Notes under the pieces: model-generated | The model's database searches: none | The model's input: the letters and a program-made list of their open reading frames with translations, nothing else | What the model was told of the DNA's origin: nothing | In this document: positions 12,202 through 26,013 of the stretch, in pieces | Numbering within the stretch: the stretch's first letter is position 1 | Layout of the letters: every line of letters begins with the position of its first letter | Source of the DNA: Echiichthys vipera | Lineage: Eukaryota > Chordata > Actinopteri > Perciformes > Trachinidae | Direction: 5' to 3' | Assembly: GCA_963691815.1 (NCBI GenBank) | Contig: OY829658.1 | Location: 18,888,499-18,952,498, forward strand | DNA: 64,000 bases | Program-made: the position numbers and the translations under genes

Positions 12202-12373
12202 GGGCGCACTCACACTGTCCATCTGTACCTTGCCCTGTGCATTAGGGTACTTGTCCCCCCTCCCTCTCCCCCCGCGGCCCAGGCCTGTTTGTACTCACAC
12301 AACCTGGGCCTCAGCGCGAATGCCTCTTGCCTGCCTATACGTCATCACGCTGTAACATGTCACAGGCATTGAT

Positions 12374-12381
12374 TGACGTCA
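12374..12381. promoter_or_regulatory. Perfect CRE octamer TGACGTCA (site 1)
   Basis: The full palindromic cAMP-response element that binds CREB/ATF dimers is present inside the MITE. Function is inferred only from the motif. Confidence 0.5.
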
Positions 12382-12561
12382 TCGCGATGCGTGGCTTTGT
12401 TTACAAAAGCATGCAGTCTTTTGGCCACATAATGGAAAGCAGCACAGAAAACATGGTAACGTTTTTGGCTTTGTGTTTTTTTTGGACTCATTGTGATGCG
12501 GCACGGCTACGTTTAGTCGATGTTGCAAGGCGACAACTATGTCCGAACAGACGCACCTAAA

Positions 12562-12569
12562 TGACGTCA
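12562..12569. promoter_or_regulatory. Perfect CRE octamer TGACGTCA (site 2)
   Basis: A second full palindromic CRE lies 188 bp downstream of the first, within the same MITE. Confidence 0.5.
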
Positions 12570-12858
12570 GAACCGCTGTAGGCCTCGTGCTCGTACACGT
12601 GCACACGCTCATGCTCGTACATGTGCAAACGTGCTTTACAAAAGCCCACCAGTCCCAAACGGGCTGTGCACTCACACTGGTCAAACGAACTAGACTTTAG
12701 CCGTGAAACATGCTTGGGCACGGTATGGATGGACAGTGTGAGTGCACCCTTAGGGTCCTTACAGGCTGTAAATATGAAAATATTAGGAACTAAAAGTGTG
12801 CATTATCCGTGTACTGCTTATTCCCTTGGAGGAATTTTGTTTTGGTGTTCCTAGGTTA

Positions 12859-13124
12859 AAAGGTCCCGTATTATGCTTATTTTCAGGTGTAAACTTCCAT
12901 GTTTAGTTGCTACTAGAATATGTTTAATATTAAGAAATCAGACATCACAACCTTATGGAAGTCCATACGGCTCATGGCTCAAAGCACAGTTTCTGAATAC
13001 GAGCTGTGTGCATTTCTCTGTTAATTAAAATGTTTGATTTTTTACTTTCACAGTATACTATAGCACATCGACCTGCTATATATTAAAAAAAGAAAAATCG
13101 CTCATTTTACAATATGGGGCCTTT
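12859..13124. mobile_element. Non-autonomous TIR element, AAAGGTCC family, copy 2
   Basis: The left end is 'aaaggtcccgtattatgct' and the reverse complement of the right end is 'aaaggccccatattgtaa'. The interior carries 'ttattttcaggtgtaaactt' and 'cacagtttctgaatacgagc', which I recall from this fish family. At 266 bp it is shorter than copy 1, and it has no coding capacity. Confidence 0.6.
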
Positions 13125-13329
13125 AAAATTAACATGTTTGACCATTTTTCAAAGTGACATTTTTGTGGCAATGGCCATTAAGTCTACTAGGAGTATTCTT
13201 GACTGAACTCAAACTACTCACAGATTAGGGAGCTGGATCTAGCGCTGAAATGTTTTGTAAAATACTAATAGAACAAAAATGAGGAAGTCCTGAATTAGCA
13301 ATGACGCGGCTATTTAAAAAAAAAGTTAT

Positions 13330-13380
13330 TCCTACATAAGCAAGTTAGGAACTCAAATCATGTTTTATGAATACGGGCCC
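13330..13380 (-). mobile_element. Harbinger-type terminus, fragment
   Basis: Read from 13380 on the minus strand, the sequence is 'gggcccgtattcataaaaca', then 'ttcctaacttgcttatgtag'. This resembles the right end of the Harbinger element at 42201-42863 ('ggggccgtattcacaaaaca'). The other terminus is not visible. Confidence 0.4.
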
Positions 13381-14090
13381 AGTAGTATTAGAGTATGGTC
13401 ACAGAAAATGTTTCTGATGGGTTGGCAAGTGCCCGTTAAATCATAACTACCTTAAAGATTGTGTTTGCGTCAAGGTATGTTAAAACTTTCCTTAGAGAAA
13501 GATCATTTATTCAAAACCTATTGTTTTTCTGTAGTAACTGGTACAATATCAATACTTGGCAAAGTGCCCTCCTCTCCACTCGACTACTTTAAGATCAACA
13601 GATAAAAACAGACGTAGGCAAAGTTGCCTTCAATGTTTGTTATAATGGATGTTTTATGTATTAGTCTTATTCAAATAAAGACAATCTGATGTTATTGTAA
13701 ACCTGTTCCTAATTTAAAAATTGCTAAACTAAACACGAAAGGTACAGAGATTTGTTACTGTACCTTCCTCGTGGATTCATCAAGGACATCAAGGTCATCC
13801 AACAAGTTTCATTAGCTTCTTATCTTCTCCCTCCCTGTTAGGCACACAGAGTGAGTAGACAAATATTAGTGTTTGAAATGAAGCATAGATTATGATTCCT
13901 ATGAAAGGGAAGTGATTTAAAATGAAATTTCAAGTCTCCATCTCAATATTGACATCCTTGGAGTACACTTCTCCCAACTGAGAGCAATTACACTGGAGAC
14001 TGTGTATACTTATCTGAAAGTTTCTGTGCAAACCTGATTAACATTTGAAAGTAAAGGATAAACTTTAAAGGTAAGAATAAGTGAAAGTGA
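13381..14090. other. No feature recognised
   Basis: Unique AT-rich sequence with no frame of interest. Confidence 0.5.
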
Positions 14091-14098
14091 GTTGCAGT

Positions 14099-14650
14099 TA
14101 GGGCTGGGTAAAATTTTCTGTACCAAATCTAAAACCGTACCACAAAGATCAAAACAACAACCAACATGTTGCATTGTATCGTAACATCACTTTGGAATTA
14201 TTATAACGTAGAAAAAACAACTATGCGTGCATTTGGTTAATTTACTTACTAACCTATCCTAATAATGCCTACATGTACTGACTGAATGTTCTGTTTTGTG
14301 TCTGTGTTTGTGTGTATGCAAGCGTGCATGTGTGCATTGCTCTGGGTGCTGCTTAATCAAAAAAAGAGAGATTGTGGATCTGTTTAACCAGATCTCATTA
14401 TCAGACGAGAGAGTTTATTTCACAAACATTATAGAGTGGCCGCGATAAACTCCGGTGGTCGTGTTGCATATGGTGCAGTTTGTTGGTTTAATCCAACCAC
14501 GGTTTCTTTACTCTGCAGTACATACTGACACAGTGCCACTCGGTGCTAACGGTGCTAAATACTGAAATTTGGCACCATTTTCTTCCAATTTTTCAACACC
14601 GGTTAAGACCAACATGATTCGATGGCAATGTTAATTGATACTCAGCCCTA
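14099..14650. mobile_element. Non-autonomous hAT element with 8-bp target duplication
   Basis: The element starts TAGGGCTGGGTA and ends with the inverted form of TAGGGCTGAGTA. It is flanked on both sides by the identical octamer GTTGCAGT (14091-14098 and 14651-14658). An 8-bp duplication with TA-G starting ends is the hAT signature. It is 552 bp long and encodes no transposase; internal sequence such as 'gtaccaaatctaaaaccgta' and 'ggtgctaaatactgaaattt' fits the fish family I know. The perfect duplication suggests either limited age or luck. Confidence 0.88.
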
Positions 14651-14658
14651 GTTGCAGT

Positions 14659-17600
14659 TGGACCAAAAAATGGATTAGACCAGCAAACAGGCCTGTCTTC
14701 TAAAGGAGACTATTGTGTCTCAACTTCTACAATACACTATTGTGCATGTTGTATCAGACTGCTGCAGCCTGTGTCCTTTTTTGTGCAATTAAACACTGCA
14801 GGGCTGGCAACGTCAACTCAGGGGACACATGGAGTTTGAGAGAGGCTGCTGCAGCTCTGACATTGGACTGAGCCTGGGCTTACTGGCAGAGTTAGAGGAA
14901 AGGATGTTAGCAAAACTCTCTGTTATAATAAGCAATGACCTCCACCCCTCTCCGTGACATGCTGTCATTCCAGTGGAAGACCTTAAGTCATTGGCTCATG
15001 TCACAAAGCTATGCCAAAGAGCCCATCAGGCACTGCATTTGCCAACTACCAGCTAACCATACAATACCTCCTCCTGCAGTAAAATCATCAGCAGCATTAG
15101 CTGTTGCCAACTGGGTGGGTGTTCAGAAATATTTTGTATGCATAACCCTACCCACTCCATCCACTTTAAGGCCTGACTGCATCAGCTGAGCACTGTTATG
15201 AACTTTAAAATGCTCATGATCAGTACTTTTATGTTGCCAGTGACAATGTAAAAGCAGAAAGGCTGTCAGTGACGCAGGTACAAGCTGAGCACCAATATCA
15301 TTTTCTTACTGCTTACCTCTCTCTACATTTGAGGAAATGTGACTGGAATCATAAACTGAACAACTTACTTGTGCTTCTGTCCATTAGGTTTGAATTGTTT
15401 TCCTGCAGCATGTACGCGTCTGACATGATGTGATGGGAGGATGAACTCGAACATAGTGAGAACCTTTTAATGTTTTGCTAAATTAAATTGTAAAATTAAG
15501 TCACAATGTCCCAATAACTAAATTGGAGCAAAGCCACTGTCGATATTTTGAGCCACAGGCCTTTAGACCAACATCTTTTTTTTTTTTTATCTTTGTTTGA
15601 CATTTCCTCTGTCCTCTGTTGATCTAACATCATCACCCTTGTCTTATGTTCAATGTTGAAGTCATTCTTTTCTAAAGCCAGTCAATCAATCCTCTGTGTA
15701 AATGTATTACTGTCGAGAGTTGATGGCAGCATAAGACGTGAAAGAGGTGAGAGGGAAACAAGAAAAGAAAAATAATGGGAAAAAGGTGAGGAGACAAAGA
15801 GGTACACAGACTGGAAAGAGGAGATGGACAGTACAACGAAGGAAGGGAGAGGAAATGAAGACAAGCGATAAGGAAATTGTATTTTATAATTTTATTTGTC
15901 TGGTAAGATATTTTTTTCAAATTTTCTATAGAAGCCTGTGAATATGAAACAAAAATAAAGAATATGCTGTTGTTCAATATTGCACGCCACAGTGATAACA
16001 GTGTCGACCATGGTCTTCATTTGATGCTTACTTTTCTGAAAAATAGTGTTGACAGAAAATAAGAAAGGTTTACTATGGCAACTTGATGCCTTCATTATTA
16101 TCTCGCAGAGGAAATTGTGCAATATGTCACTTTGTATGAGTGTAAAATAAAATGAAAAAATCTGAGTTTTAGCTGGAGTCCATTTAAAAGGACTGTAGAG
16201 GCTCCCATGGAGACAGAGAACCCCCGAGGGGGAGTCATTGTTTAATCTCTGGATGAAGGTATTGACCTGTCTATGATCAGATAATGGGGACTGGGGTTTG
16301 ACCACTTCCCAGTGAAACAGCTTGGGTCCATAACAGTCATTGGACACAATTTTTGACTGAAATTGCTTTGAGGATAGTCATTGGACATCTACTACACAAG
16401 ATCCAAAGAACACACAGCGAGACTATTGTCCAAAATACACCCCCATCAAAGTGTTTTAGCCCCTGCCTGTCCATTGCCCAGGGGGCACAGCACTGTAAAT
16501 CCCTGCAGCAGAATGGGAAAGACAAAACTAACCCATAGTTTCGAGCAAGGGGAACCAGTCTGCAGTGTGTAAAACCTACAGAGCTGTTACACAGCTGGGA
16601 ATTTTCCGATTCTTTGCGCTGCTCAACACTGGTCAGAACGTGTATGAACATTACAAATCGTACATCCCCTCATGACCAAACACTGGAAAAGCAGGAATCT
16701 CTAAATTTCAATATAAAGTGAAAGATATTTCTACTTGGAATATATTAATGTATATTAAGGTATGTATTTTCCTAAATGCATGTCATGCGTGCTGCATATG
16801 TACCGTATTGTAACTTAATTGAAATCATTTTCAACTCTCATCAACACTCACATGCAAACTAGTGTTCCTGTAATGACCCTTAGACTGGTTTTTGATCATA
16901 TTCAGCATACTGTATGATGTCTTCATGGAACAAAGAATACCCTGGTAATGCATCTCCCTGTATACATCTCGTCTACGCCTCCTATCATCCAGGTCTCTCA
17001 TTACCTGCATCCGTCAAGAATAGCTCTGACATCTCTTTACTCTTTGTCCTCTCAGTAAACTCACTGTGCTTCCTGGCCATATGGACGCTACAACTACCAT
17101 GCTCTGCTTGACTTTCACATTCACCACAGCAGGTAGATCCCCGTTACATTATGTATTATCATATTTTGTGTTTTTCAAGTCAAAGATAAAACTGCACAGA
17201 AAAGAGACATTCATCAAAAATACCATCCTATCCCAGTTCTTGAACAACTCGCATTCCCTGATCTGATACTGCTATTGGCAAGATGGCATCATTGGTGTGC
17301 GCCTTCCAAAACTATTACAAATTACTGTGATTTTGACTACTTTGTTGTTGTTGATAGGGGACTGTCCAATGTTTTGCTGACCCATCCATCCATTTCGACC
17401 TCCTCCCTATGCAGACTTGTTTTTACAGACGTTGACAGTGTAGAGGTGACCCGATTATTACATTGTAGCTTGGTTCGCAGCTGCCAGGCTGCAGCACCTC
17501 GCTCAGTACTGGACCAATTTAAAAAAAGGTTTCTGCCATGAGTCACTTACACAGAAAGATACTAGGGTCCATGTTGAAAAATACCAAAATGACTCTTTAA

Positions 17601-17994
17601 CATTAGCTGACTAATCTTATTAACCATCTAGCCATGTTGTATCTCACTGTTGTCAGAGGTTGTCTGTGACATAATAGCTAATTATACCCTGTCGAGATGT
17701 TCTTGACAGTATACACAGCAGCTTCTTGCCAAGTCTATGCTGCTTGGTTTGTGTGTAGGGCACAGTGGAGAGCAGAGTGTTGAATGCCAGAAAGTTCTTT
17801 ATTACCATTTGTTGTCAAAAAAGGTTTTTGAAATTTGCAACTCAAGTCTTACCCTGAGTTTTCTTTCACATGTAAGGAATCTTTTGGCTTTCATGTGGTT
17901 TTCTCAATCTCGTTCATGCGGTCTCTCTCTTTTCCCTTGTGTACGTCCTTCCTCATTAAAGTCAGTCACTTAACTAAGTTATGGATCAGTGCCA
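14659..17994. other. No gene recognised
   Basis: 3.3 kb without an identifiable repeat or gene. A 151-codon minus frame (15892-16347), a 104-codon minus frame (16337-16651) and an 88-codon plus frame (17275-17541) carry no domain I know. A purine-rich plus strand at 15730-15870 explains the two overlapping minus frames there. Confidence 0.45.
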
Positions 17995-18032
17995 TCTGTC
18001 AATTTATCTCCAGGCTGAGATAAATTGACAGA
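17995..18032. repeat. Perfect 16-bp inverted repeat with 6-nt loop
   Basis: 'tctgtcaatttatctc' (17995-18010) is followed by loop 'caggct' and its exact reverse complement (18017-18032). A transcript would form a stable hairpin. There is no poly-T or other feature that assigns it a role. Confidence 0.85.
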
Positions 18033-20972
<2,940 letters not shown>

Positions 20973-21088
20973 TGTGCGTGTGAGTATTAGTGTGCGTGTG
21001 TGTGTGAAAGAGATAGGGGGGGGATGAGGGGTCGGCAGAATTCAACACAGCAAGACACTGACAGGTCTCAAGGTCCACACAAACACAT

Positions 21089-21089
<1 letters not shown>

Positions 21090-21168
<79 letters not shown>
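21090..21168. repeat. (CA)n microsatellite, about 39 units
   Basis: A pure CA run 125 bp after the (TG)n array and in the opposite orientation, so the two can pair as an inverted repeat. Confidence 0.98.
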
Positions 21169-21360
21169 CTTTTCATGGCCAGAGGCTGTTATTGGAGTTG
21201 GGTGCAGGAGAGAGAGCAAGATAGGAGAGGATGGAGTACATTAGATACATACTGTAAAGCTAGGCATGCACACACACAGGGGTGGAGCTAATAAGCCTTT
21301 AAGGATAAAACTAAAAAGCTGAGCAGATTTGGAAGGATGGATTAATGTGTCGATTTAGAA

Positions 21361-21378
21361 GGGGGGGGGAGGGGGGGG
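21361..21378. repeat. G-run interrupted by one A
   Basis: Nine G, one A, then eight G. Four or more G-tracts can be drawn from this, so a G-quadruplex is possible. Confidence 0.9.
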
Positions 21379-21379
21379 C

Positions 21380-22109
21380 AGACATTTCTGATGATTTCTG
21401 AGAAGAGAGGCAAATCTGGAAAATCTGACCCGACAAAGCTCATTCCAAAAACTGCATATTCTTAAACCAAAGCTGTAGAAATGACACAGTAGAGCCAAAT
21501 CACATTTTACAAATTGTTTTAAGTAGGAAATATCACTTTCAAACGGTCTTCTGTGGTTCTTTATTCTGTTTCCTCTGTTATCCAACTTTTCAAACTAATC
21601 TTTCATCATTACTATGTTCTTCCACTTCTGCCCTTCCACATTTTTGCTGCACATTTTCTCCACGTCTCATCTAATTTCTTCTCTTTGCTCCTCTTTTCTC
21701 GCAGTTTGTTTACCTTCTGTGCCAGCACTTTAGAATAGTTGTAAGCACATACTGTATATATGGTTTAAACTCACTGGGCTTTTCTTCAAATTGATTTCGA
21801 GAGGGCAACTTATTCTTTTAACAGGATGTGCATGCCATTCATTCTTGGGAGGCAAACTCTGTAATTTGCCAACCTAAACTGCAAAAACATGAAAGCAAGA
21901 ATAAAAAGTAAAGTGGCTCATTGAGGAAAGTATGTTTTGAAGAGTCAGTGAAATACAGTATATGGAATGGAAAACGTAACATTGACACTGGCCACACTAT
22001 TATTTGCAATCAGGTAAGCACTTGACATAAAAAATACTAGTAGAGATGTCGCTTTTGTACTTTACTGAATACATGTGTAAACTATGCATAATGTGAAGTA
22101 TATACAATT
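21380..22109. other. No feature recognised
   Basis: AT-rich with a pyrimidine-rich patch near 21590-21710. No domain is seen in any frame. Confidence 0.5.
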
Positions 22110-22190
22110 AAAGATGCACCGATCCGATACCTGGATCGGATACCGGCTACGAGGTTGACTAATTGCTGGATTGGATAGCGGTAGAGGATC
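22110..22190. repeat. 'GATGCACCGATCCGATA' fish repeat fragment
   Basis: 'aaagatgcaccgatccgata' followed by 'cctggatcggataccggc' matches the start of a fish repeat I recall by its repeated ATCGGATA half-sites. The rest of the element is missing. It directly precedes the LINE relic. Confidence 0.5.
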
Positions 22191-22224
22191 AGAAACATAA
22201 ATAATTTCAGCAATTTCTTAAGAC

Positions 22225-22830
22225 AATATCACTTAAAACTCACTCAACGCTCCTTAAGAGGGGCTTTAATGACACTTCTGCCTAAACCTGGAAATCATGC
22301 CTTTGGCAAATGCAGGAAGAAATTTGATTTTTGGGTATTTGTATATATAAACTGGAACACTTCATAGCTCATTATGCTAACAATGTGATCCTTTTTCTTA
22401 ATAATTTGGTGACCTGTCCCCAGTTCTTAAAGAGCTCATGGTCTTCAATTCCAATGTCTCTAATAGGTTTAATTACTTTATTGAATTAATATGTTGAAGA
22501 TAAATACTCTCTCCAAGATATAATATCTAATTCAGTCATTTTATATGGAAAATAGACACTCAAGACTCTGCCCATCTGTCCCTGCTGTATTTACCTTTTG
22601 ACATGTTCAAACTTGTTGTGGTGTTACCACATTTGGACTTTAAGGTTTTACTGCTTGGCAGAGAATGGACCAGCATGGAAAGATATTGAGTCCTGCTCTT
22701 CAGAGAAATAATGTCACTTATAAACTCAAAATAGGAGTACTTCAAAAATACCCAACAAAGAGTCTTACTCAGTAATGAGGATGAATCAATTGATACCTTC
22801 ATAAAGAAATCACTGTTGAAATGCATTCAT
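22225..22830 (+). pseudogene. L1-like LINE ORF2 relic
   Basis: In one plus frame 22254-22301 reads 'LRGALMTLLPKPGNHA', which matches the L1-clade reverse transcriptase segment (...LPKPGK...). Near 22630-22700 another frame gives 'ENGPAWKDIESCSS' after an aromatic-rich stretch, like the region towards the C-terminus of fish L1/Swimmer-type ORF2 (YYWAA...GPAW...IE). The middle of ORF2, including the YADD box, is missing or unrecognisable, and stops and frameshifts interrupt all frames. It is a dead, internally deleted copy. The two motifs lying in the right order is the main support. Confidence 0.5.
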
Positions 22831-23359
22831 ATTGATGATTTTTAATTTGCTAATTATGTGCTGGTCAACATCAAAAGGTGTCATTTGTAGTTAATACATC
22901 ATAATACATCATGCATTTGAATGTTTTCAACAGCTTGTCTTTATGTCTCGGACAGTAATGAATATCAGGAAATATTACTTCTTGGAAGATTCCTTACATT
23001 TTCCCTCAAGCATTTAATTTCTAATATGTTCTAAAATTAAGTAGTTCTATATTTATATATGTATGCTGTGTGTATCTGTGTGTGTGCCTTCGCAGTTCAG
23101 CTATCCTGCTTGGATAGCAGTTCCTAAATGTCAGTCTGGCCCCTGTAGGGCTTAACTTCCTGGTACTGGAGGATTATGGGAAAAATGTCAGGGAGAATCT
23201 GAGGTACTGACGAAAGCAAATGAGTGCGAAAAAGAGAGAGAAACAGAAAGAGGGAGAGACGGAGGGGGAAATAAAGAGTCAGCCACAGAGAATGGGTTTT
23301 GGGAATATGTGGATGAATGACAAGAATTAATCATAAGACACACATTTGCAAAGGGCAGA
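22831..23359. other. No feature recognised
   Basis: AT-rich, then a purine-rich patch at 23215-23280. Confidence 0.5.
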
Positions 23360-23402
23360 CCACACACACACAGGCACACACAGACACAGATACACACACA
23401 CA
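23360..23402. repeat. Interrupted (CA)n tract
   Basis: CA units are broken by GG, GA and TA. The tract faces the (TG)n tract that begins 57 bp downstream. Confidence 0.9.
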
Positions 23403-23456
23403 GGTGGTACGTCACATAGCCCCTGGCGAAATTGCTCATAGAAGGGCCACGGTCTC

Positions 23457-23458
<2 letters not shown>

Positions 23459-23500
<42 letters not shown>

Positions 23501-23540
23501 GGCGCGCGTGTATGTGTGTAAGTGTGTGTGTGTGTGGTGT
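23459..23540. repeat. (TG)n tract with GCGCGGGCGCGC core
   Basis: About 18 TG units run into 'gcgcgggcgcgcgtgtatg' and more TG. Alternating purine-pyrimidine with CG steps is the classical Z-DNA-prone composition. Confidence 0.95.
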
Positions 23541-24132
23541 GCGTCACACGTGATATTCTGTGACTGACAGTGTGAGCATCTACTTAGCAAACCAGACCAG
23601 GTTGGATCAATACAGAAACAAGTGAAACACAAAACGATTCACAGAGAGAAGTTGAAAGAGAGAACTGGAAAATGAGAAAAAGAGACACATCATTGCGAAA
23701 TCAAAATGTACTGGGAATGGCATCCTCTTTAAAGAGAGTGCACTTAGCTGGACAGTGCAATACAAGTTTGCCTTGATTCAGATACTGTTGCATCAAGACC
23801 AGAATTGAACACATATTTTAAATCTTGGGTGGCTTGCTTGAGATGTCAGTTTAGAGAATTGTATCTAAAGTGTGGGATGGAAGAATAGATTCAAGGTAAT
23901 GTCATCTACTCACAAAGGGCAAGTCATGTTGGCATGATTGACAGCAGAGGAAGCTGGCTGTTACATCAGTTTGTTATAGGGATGAGTGTGAGTAATTGAT
24001 TCCTTAATTACTCACCGCTATGAGGGAACTCCAGGGGTTAATGAGGGAACTTAATATTCAGTCCATATTAAACAAATTTGTGTGGGCAAAAAGTGTCGAT
24101 GCAACGCCATAGTCAGATGCTCACTAGCTGCT
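23541..24132. other. No feature recognised
   Basis: Unique sequence with no frame or repeat of note. Confidence 0.5.
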
Positions 24133-24338
24133 CAGGGGTCCGTTTCACAAAGCAGGTTCAACAAACTCTGAGTCTAACCCTGAACTCTGAGTTGATCTAC
24201 TCTGAGATAGGAAACTCTGAGTTTTCGGTTCCAGAACAGCAGATTTGCGTTAGGTTGATCAACTCAGAGTAGTTTGACCTGGAGTTAAGCGTAGTAAAAA
24301 AAGACAGCATCAATGGAGCCCTGATTCGATGAGTCAAC

Positions 24339-24500
24339 ATGGCAACAGGGAAGAGGAGGGCTACACTACAACTGCAACTGTAAATATTAATGCGCTCATA
24401 CGGTGAGTTTGAGCAGGTTTTTCGCCGAAAGTGAAACACTGCTGCAGCAGCAAAAGAGAGGGAGACGGTACGGGAGAACATTTCTGCTCGGGTCAGTGCG
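24339..24500 (+). pseudogene. Myb/SANT-like Harbinger accessory protein relic
   Basis: The frame starts ATGGCAACAGGG at 24339. After a stop and a frameshift it yields 'EFEQVFRRK', stop, 'NTAAAAKERETVRENISARV'. In Harbinger elements the Myb/SANT-like protein carries a similar helix (about 'eFe...kk.Ntaaa.k.Re..W..Ia.rvna') and helps the transposase reach the nucleus and bind the ends. The frame then meets 'gcgtaagt', a good splice-donor-like sequence at the position where this family often has an intron. Two in-frame stops show that it is dead. Confidence 0.6.
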
Positions 24501-24717
24501 TAAGTTTAAATGTAGTCCTTTGCAATCACAATTATATCACAGGGAAAACTGCTTGAGTGGTAGTCTATTAGTTTATTTAATTTAGGTGCATTCCCACGGG
24601 GGAGAAGCGCACTTGGCAGCAGCTTAAGATGAAACATAAAAACATTGTTCAAACAGGTAAAACATCGGCACAATCTCATGGTGACACCTCATTTTGAGCA
24701 TGTTTTACATTGTAAAG

Positions 24718-24948
24718 TTAATACAATATACAATAACACAATAACAATACAATGTAAGGACGGATGAGGTTGTGTATGTAAATGATGGACTGTGATGTGA
24801 AACAGTACCGCTCAAAAAGATAATTGCCTGGAAATGCAAGAACATCTATAATCAATAGTTTGATAATCATCTCCCGACCAATATTTAATTCTCTGCACAG
24901 TAATGCTGCACCTTCATCCACGGGATCATTATCAAAAGGACATGCCAT
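24718..24948 (-). pseudogene. Harbinger transposase N-terminus, truncated
   Basis: An ATG at 24948 opens a 76-codon frame. It starts 'MACPFDNDPVDEGAALLCRE' and contains 'NYLFERYCFTSQSI' followed by 'IHNLIRPYI'. These match the conserved N-terminal region of fish Harbinger/HARBI1-like transposases (the ...ERYRFS...I..L...LRPYI segment). The reading frame is open but ends long before the DDE catalytic core, which is deleted. The real family protein is roughly 350-400 residues. Confidence 0.75.
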
Positions 24949-25353
24949 GGTAGTGAAATATTCACCACCTAATATAACTTATAATGACTGATTTTTGCAA
25001 TGAATTTCTGAAAAAACAGACGACAGAACTATACTACGCCAAAACTTGCGTGCTGACTGAATGAATGAGGAAATCAAATGCCGTGTTCGGCTGAAAGAGG
25101 GCGGAGACAGAGAGAAACTCAAGGTTTGCTGAGAAAAACTCAGGTCCCGACCAGGTTATGTTCAGAGAGCATGTTACCATGGTAACTGACCGAGAGTTTA
25201 AGTTACCTCTCTTTGTGAAACAGGCTAGAGTTACCCCTCTGTCTCTGGTTTGAGTTACCTCCCTTTGTGAAACGGAAAACTCAGAGTTTCCCTCATTTCA
25301 GGGTTAACAGACTCAGAGTTTTCACTAAACCTGCTTTGTGAAACAGACCCCTG

Positions 25354-26009
25354 GACGCCATTAACCCACTACATCTTTACATAGCAAATATTTGTTTGCT
25401 GCTATATAAATGTTCTGTATGTTGTGTAAAGAGTCATTCACAAAGTACGATTCTTTCACAAACATCCCTCCACGACAATAGAGTAAGCCACACAGTAAGC
25501 CACTACATAGATAATAAAAACAAAGCTCCAACGAGGGTACATCTAACAAATAAAGAAACAATCACACAAAAAGATTTAGGAAAGTGTAGTGTGCATCAAA
25601 ATAAAATACAGAAAAATAATAATGCACCGGAGAAGACTGGGAAAGATCCCAAGAAAAGCTTACAAGAAAATATCCAGAGGGTTCAAAAAAGCAAAAGAGA
25701 CAATTTAGACAATGACAATGAGATAAGGAAACAGATGGAGAAAAATTATGCAGTAGTGGGACATCCAGCCAATATGCAACAGAAGCCAGCACAGCACCTG
25801 CATTTACTGCCAGGTAGGAACATAGTGTCAGATAGGACGTCAGCCAGCACTCATATCTGACACACAGTACTGTTTGCACAAAGTGTCCAAAAAATGTGCC
25901 TGAGAAGGACAAAAGGAAAATAGACACACATGCACAGCTGAATAGAAAAAGCTTGGATGAATAATAAGTGCACAAAAATATAATCTGTATACTTGATATC
26001 AACAATATG

Positions 26010-26013
<4 letters not shown>
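25354..26013. other. Overlapping antisense frames, no recognised gene
   Basis: A 154-codon plus frame (25396-25860, Lys/Asn/Gln-rich, ending Ala-Ser-Thr-His-Ile) lies opposite a 147-codon minus frame (25562-26005, Phe/Leu/Ser-rich). Both are long for this window, but each explains the other and neither has a domain. The plus frame passes 'ctgccaggtaggaaca', a donor-like site near 25815. I see no start context or second exon, so I leave it uncalled. Confidence 0.3.

Larger units (their letters stand above)
12202..12749. mobile_element. Harbinger-type MITE with TTA target duplication
   Basis: The left end 'gggcgcactcacactgtcca' and the reverse complement of the right end, 'gggtgcactcacactgtcca', match at 19 of 20 positions. 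Both are flanked directly by TTA (12199-12201 and 12750-12752). A TTA-like 3-bp duplication with GGG-starting TIRs is the Harbinger/PIF pattern. The interior is unusually GC- and CpG-rich for this window, with two TGACGTCA octamers and a short direct repeat built on 'gctcgtacacgtgcacacg' and 'gctcgtacatgtgcaaacg'. No transposase is encoded; the 101-codon minus frame inside has no known domain. Confidence 0.8.
24133..25353. mobile_element. Harbinger element, internally deleted, with two gene relics
   Basis: The left end 'caggggtccgtttcacaaag' and the reverse complement of the right end, 'caggggtctgtttcacaaag', are near identical. The similarity continues inward through 'caggttcaacaaactctgag' against 'caggtttagtgaaaactctg', and subterminal 'aaactctgagttttc' occurs on both sides. 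A Myb-like relic lies on plus and a transposase relic on minus, the usual two-gene layout of vertebrate Harbinger elements. At 1.2 kb it is far shorter than an autonomous copy. A clean target duplication is not visible. Confidence 0.85.

Noticed and set aside
15672..15977. 101-codon minus frame rich in Ser/Pro/Leu
   Set aside because: It arises from a purine-rich plus strand; no domain. The same applies to 40049-40357 and 61694-62128.
25396..25860. 154-codon plus frame as a gene
   Set aside because: Low-complexity Lys/Asn composition, an equally long antisense frame, no domain and no splice or promoter support.
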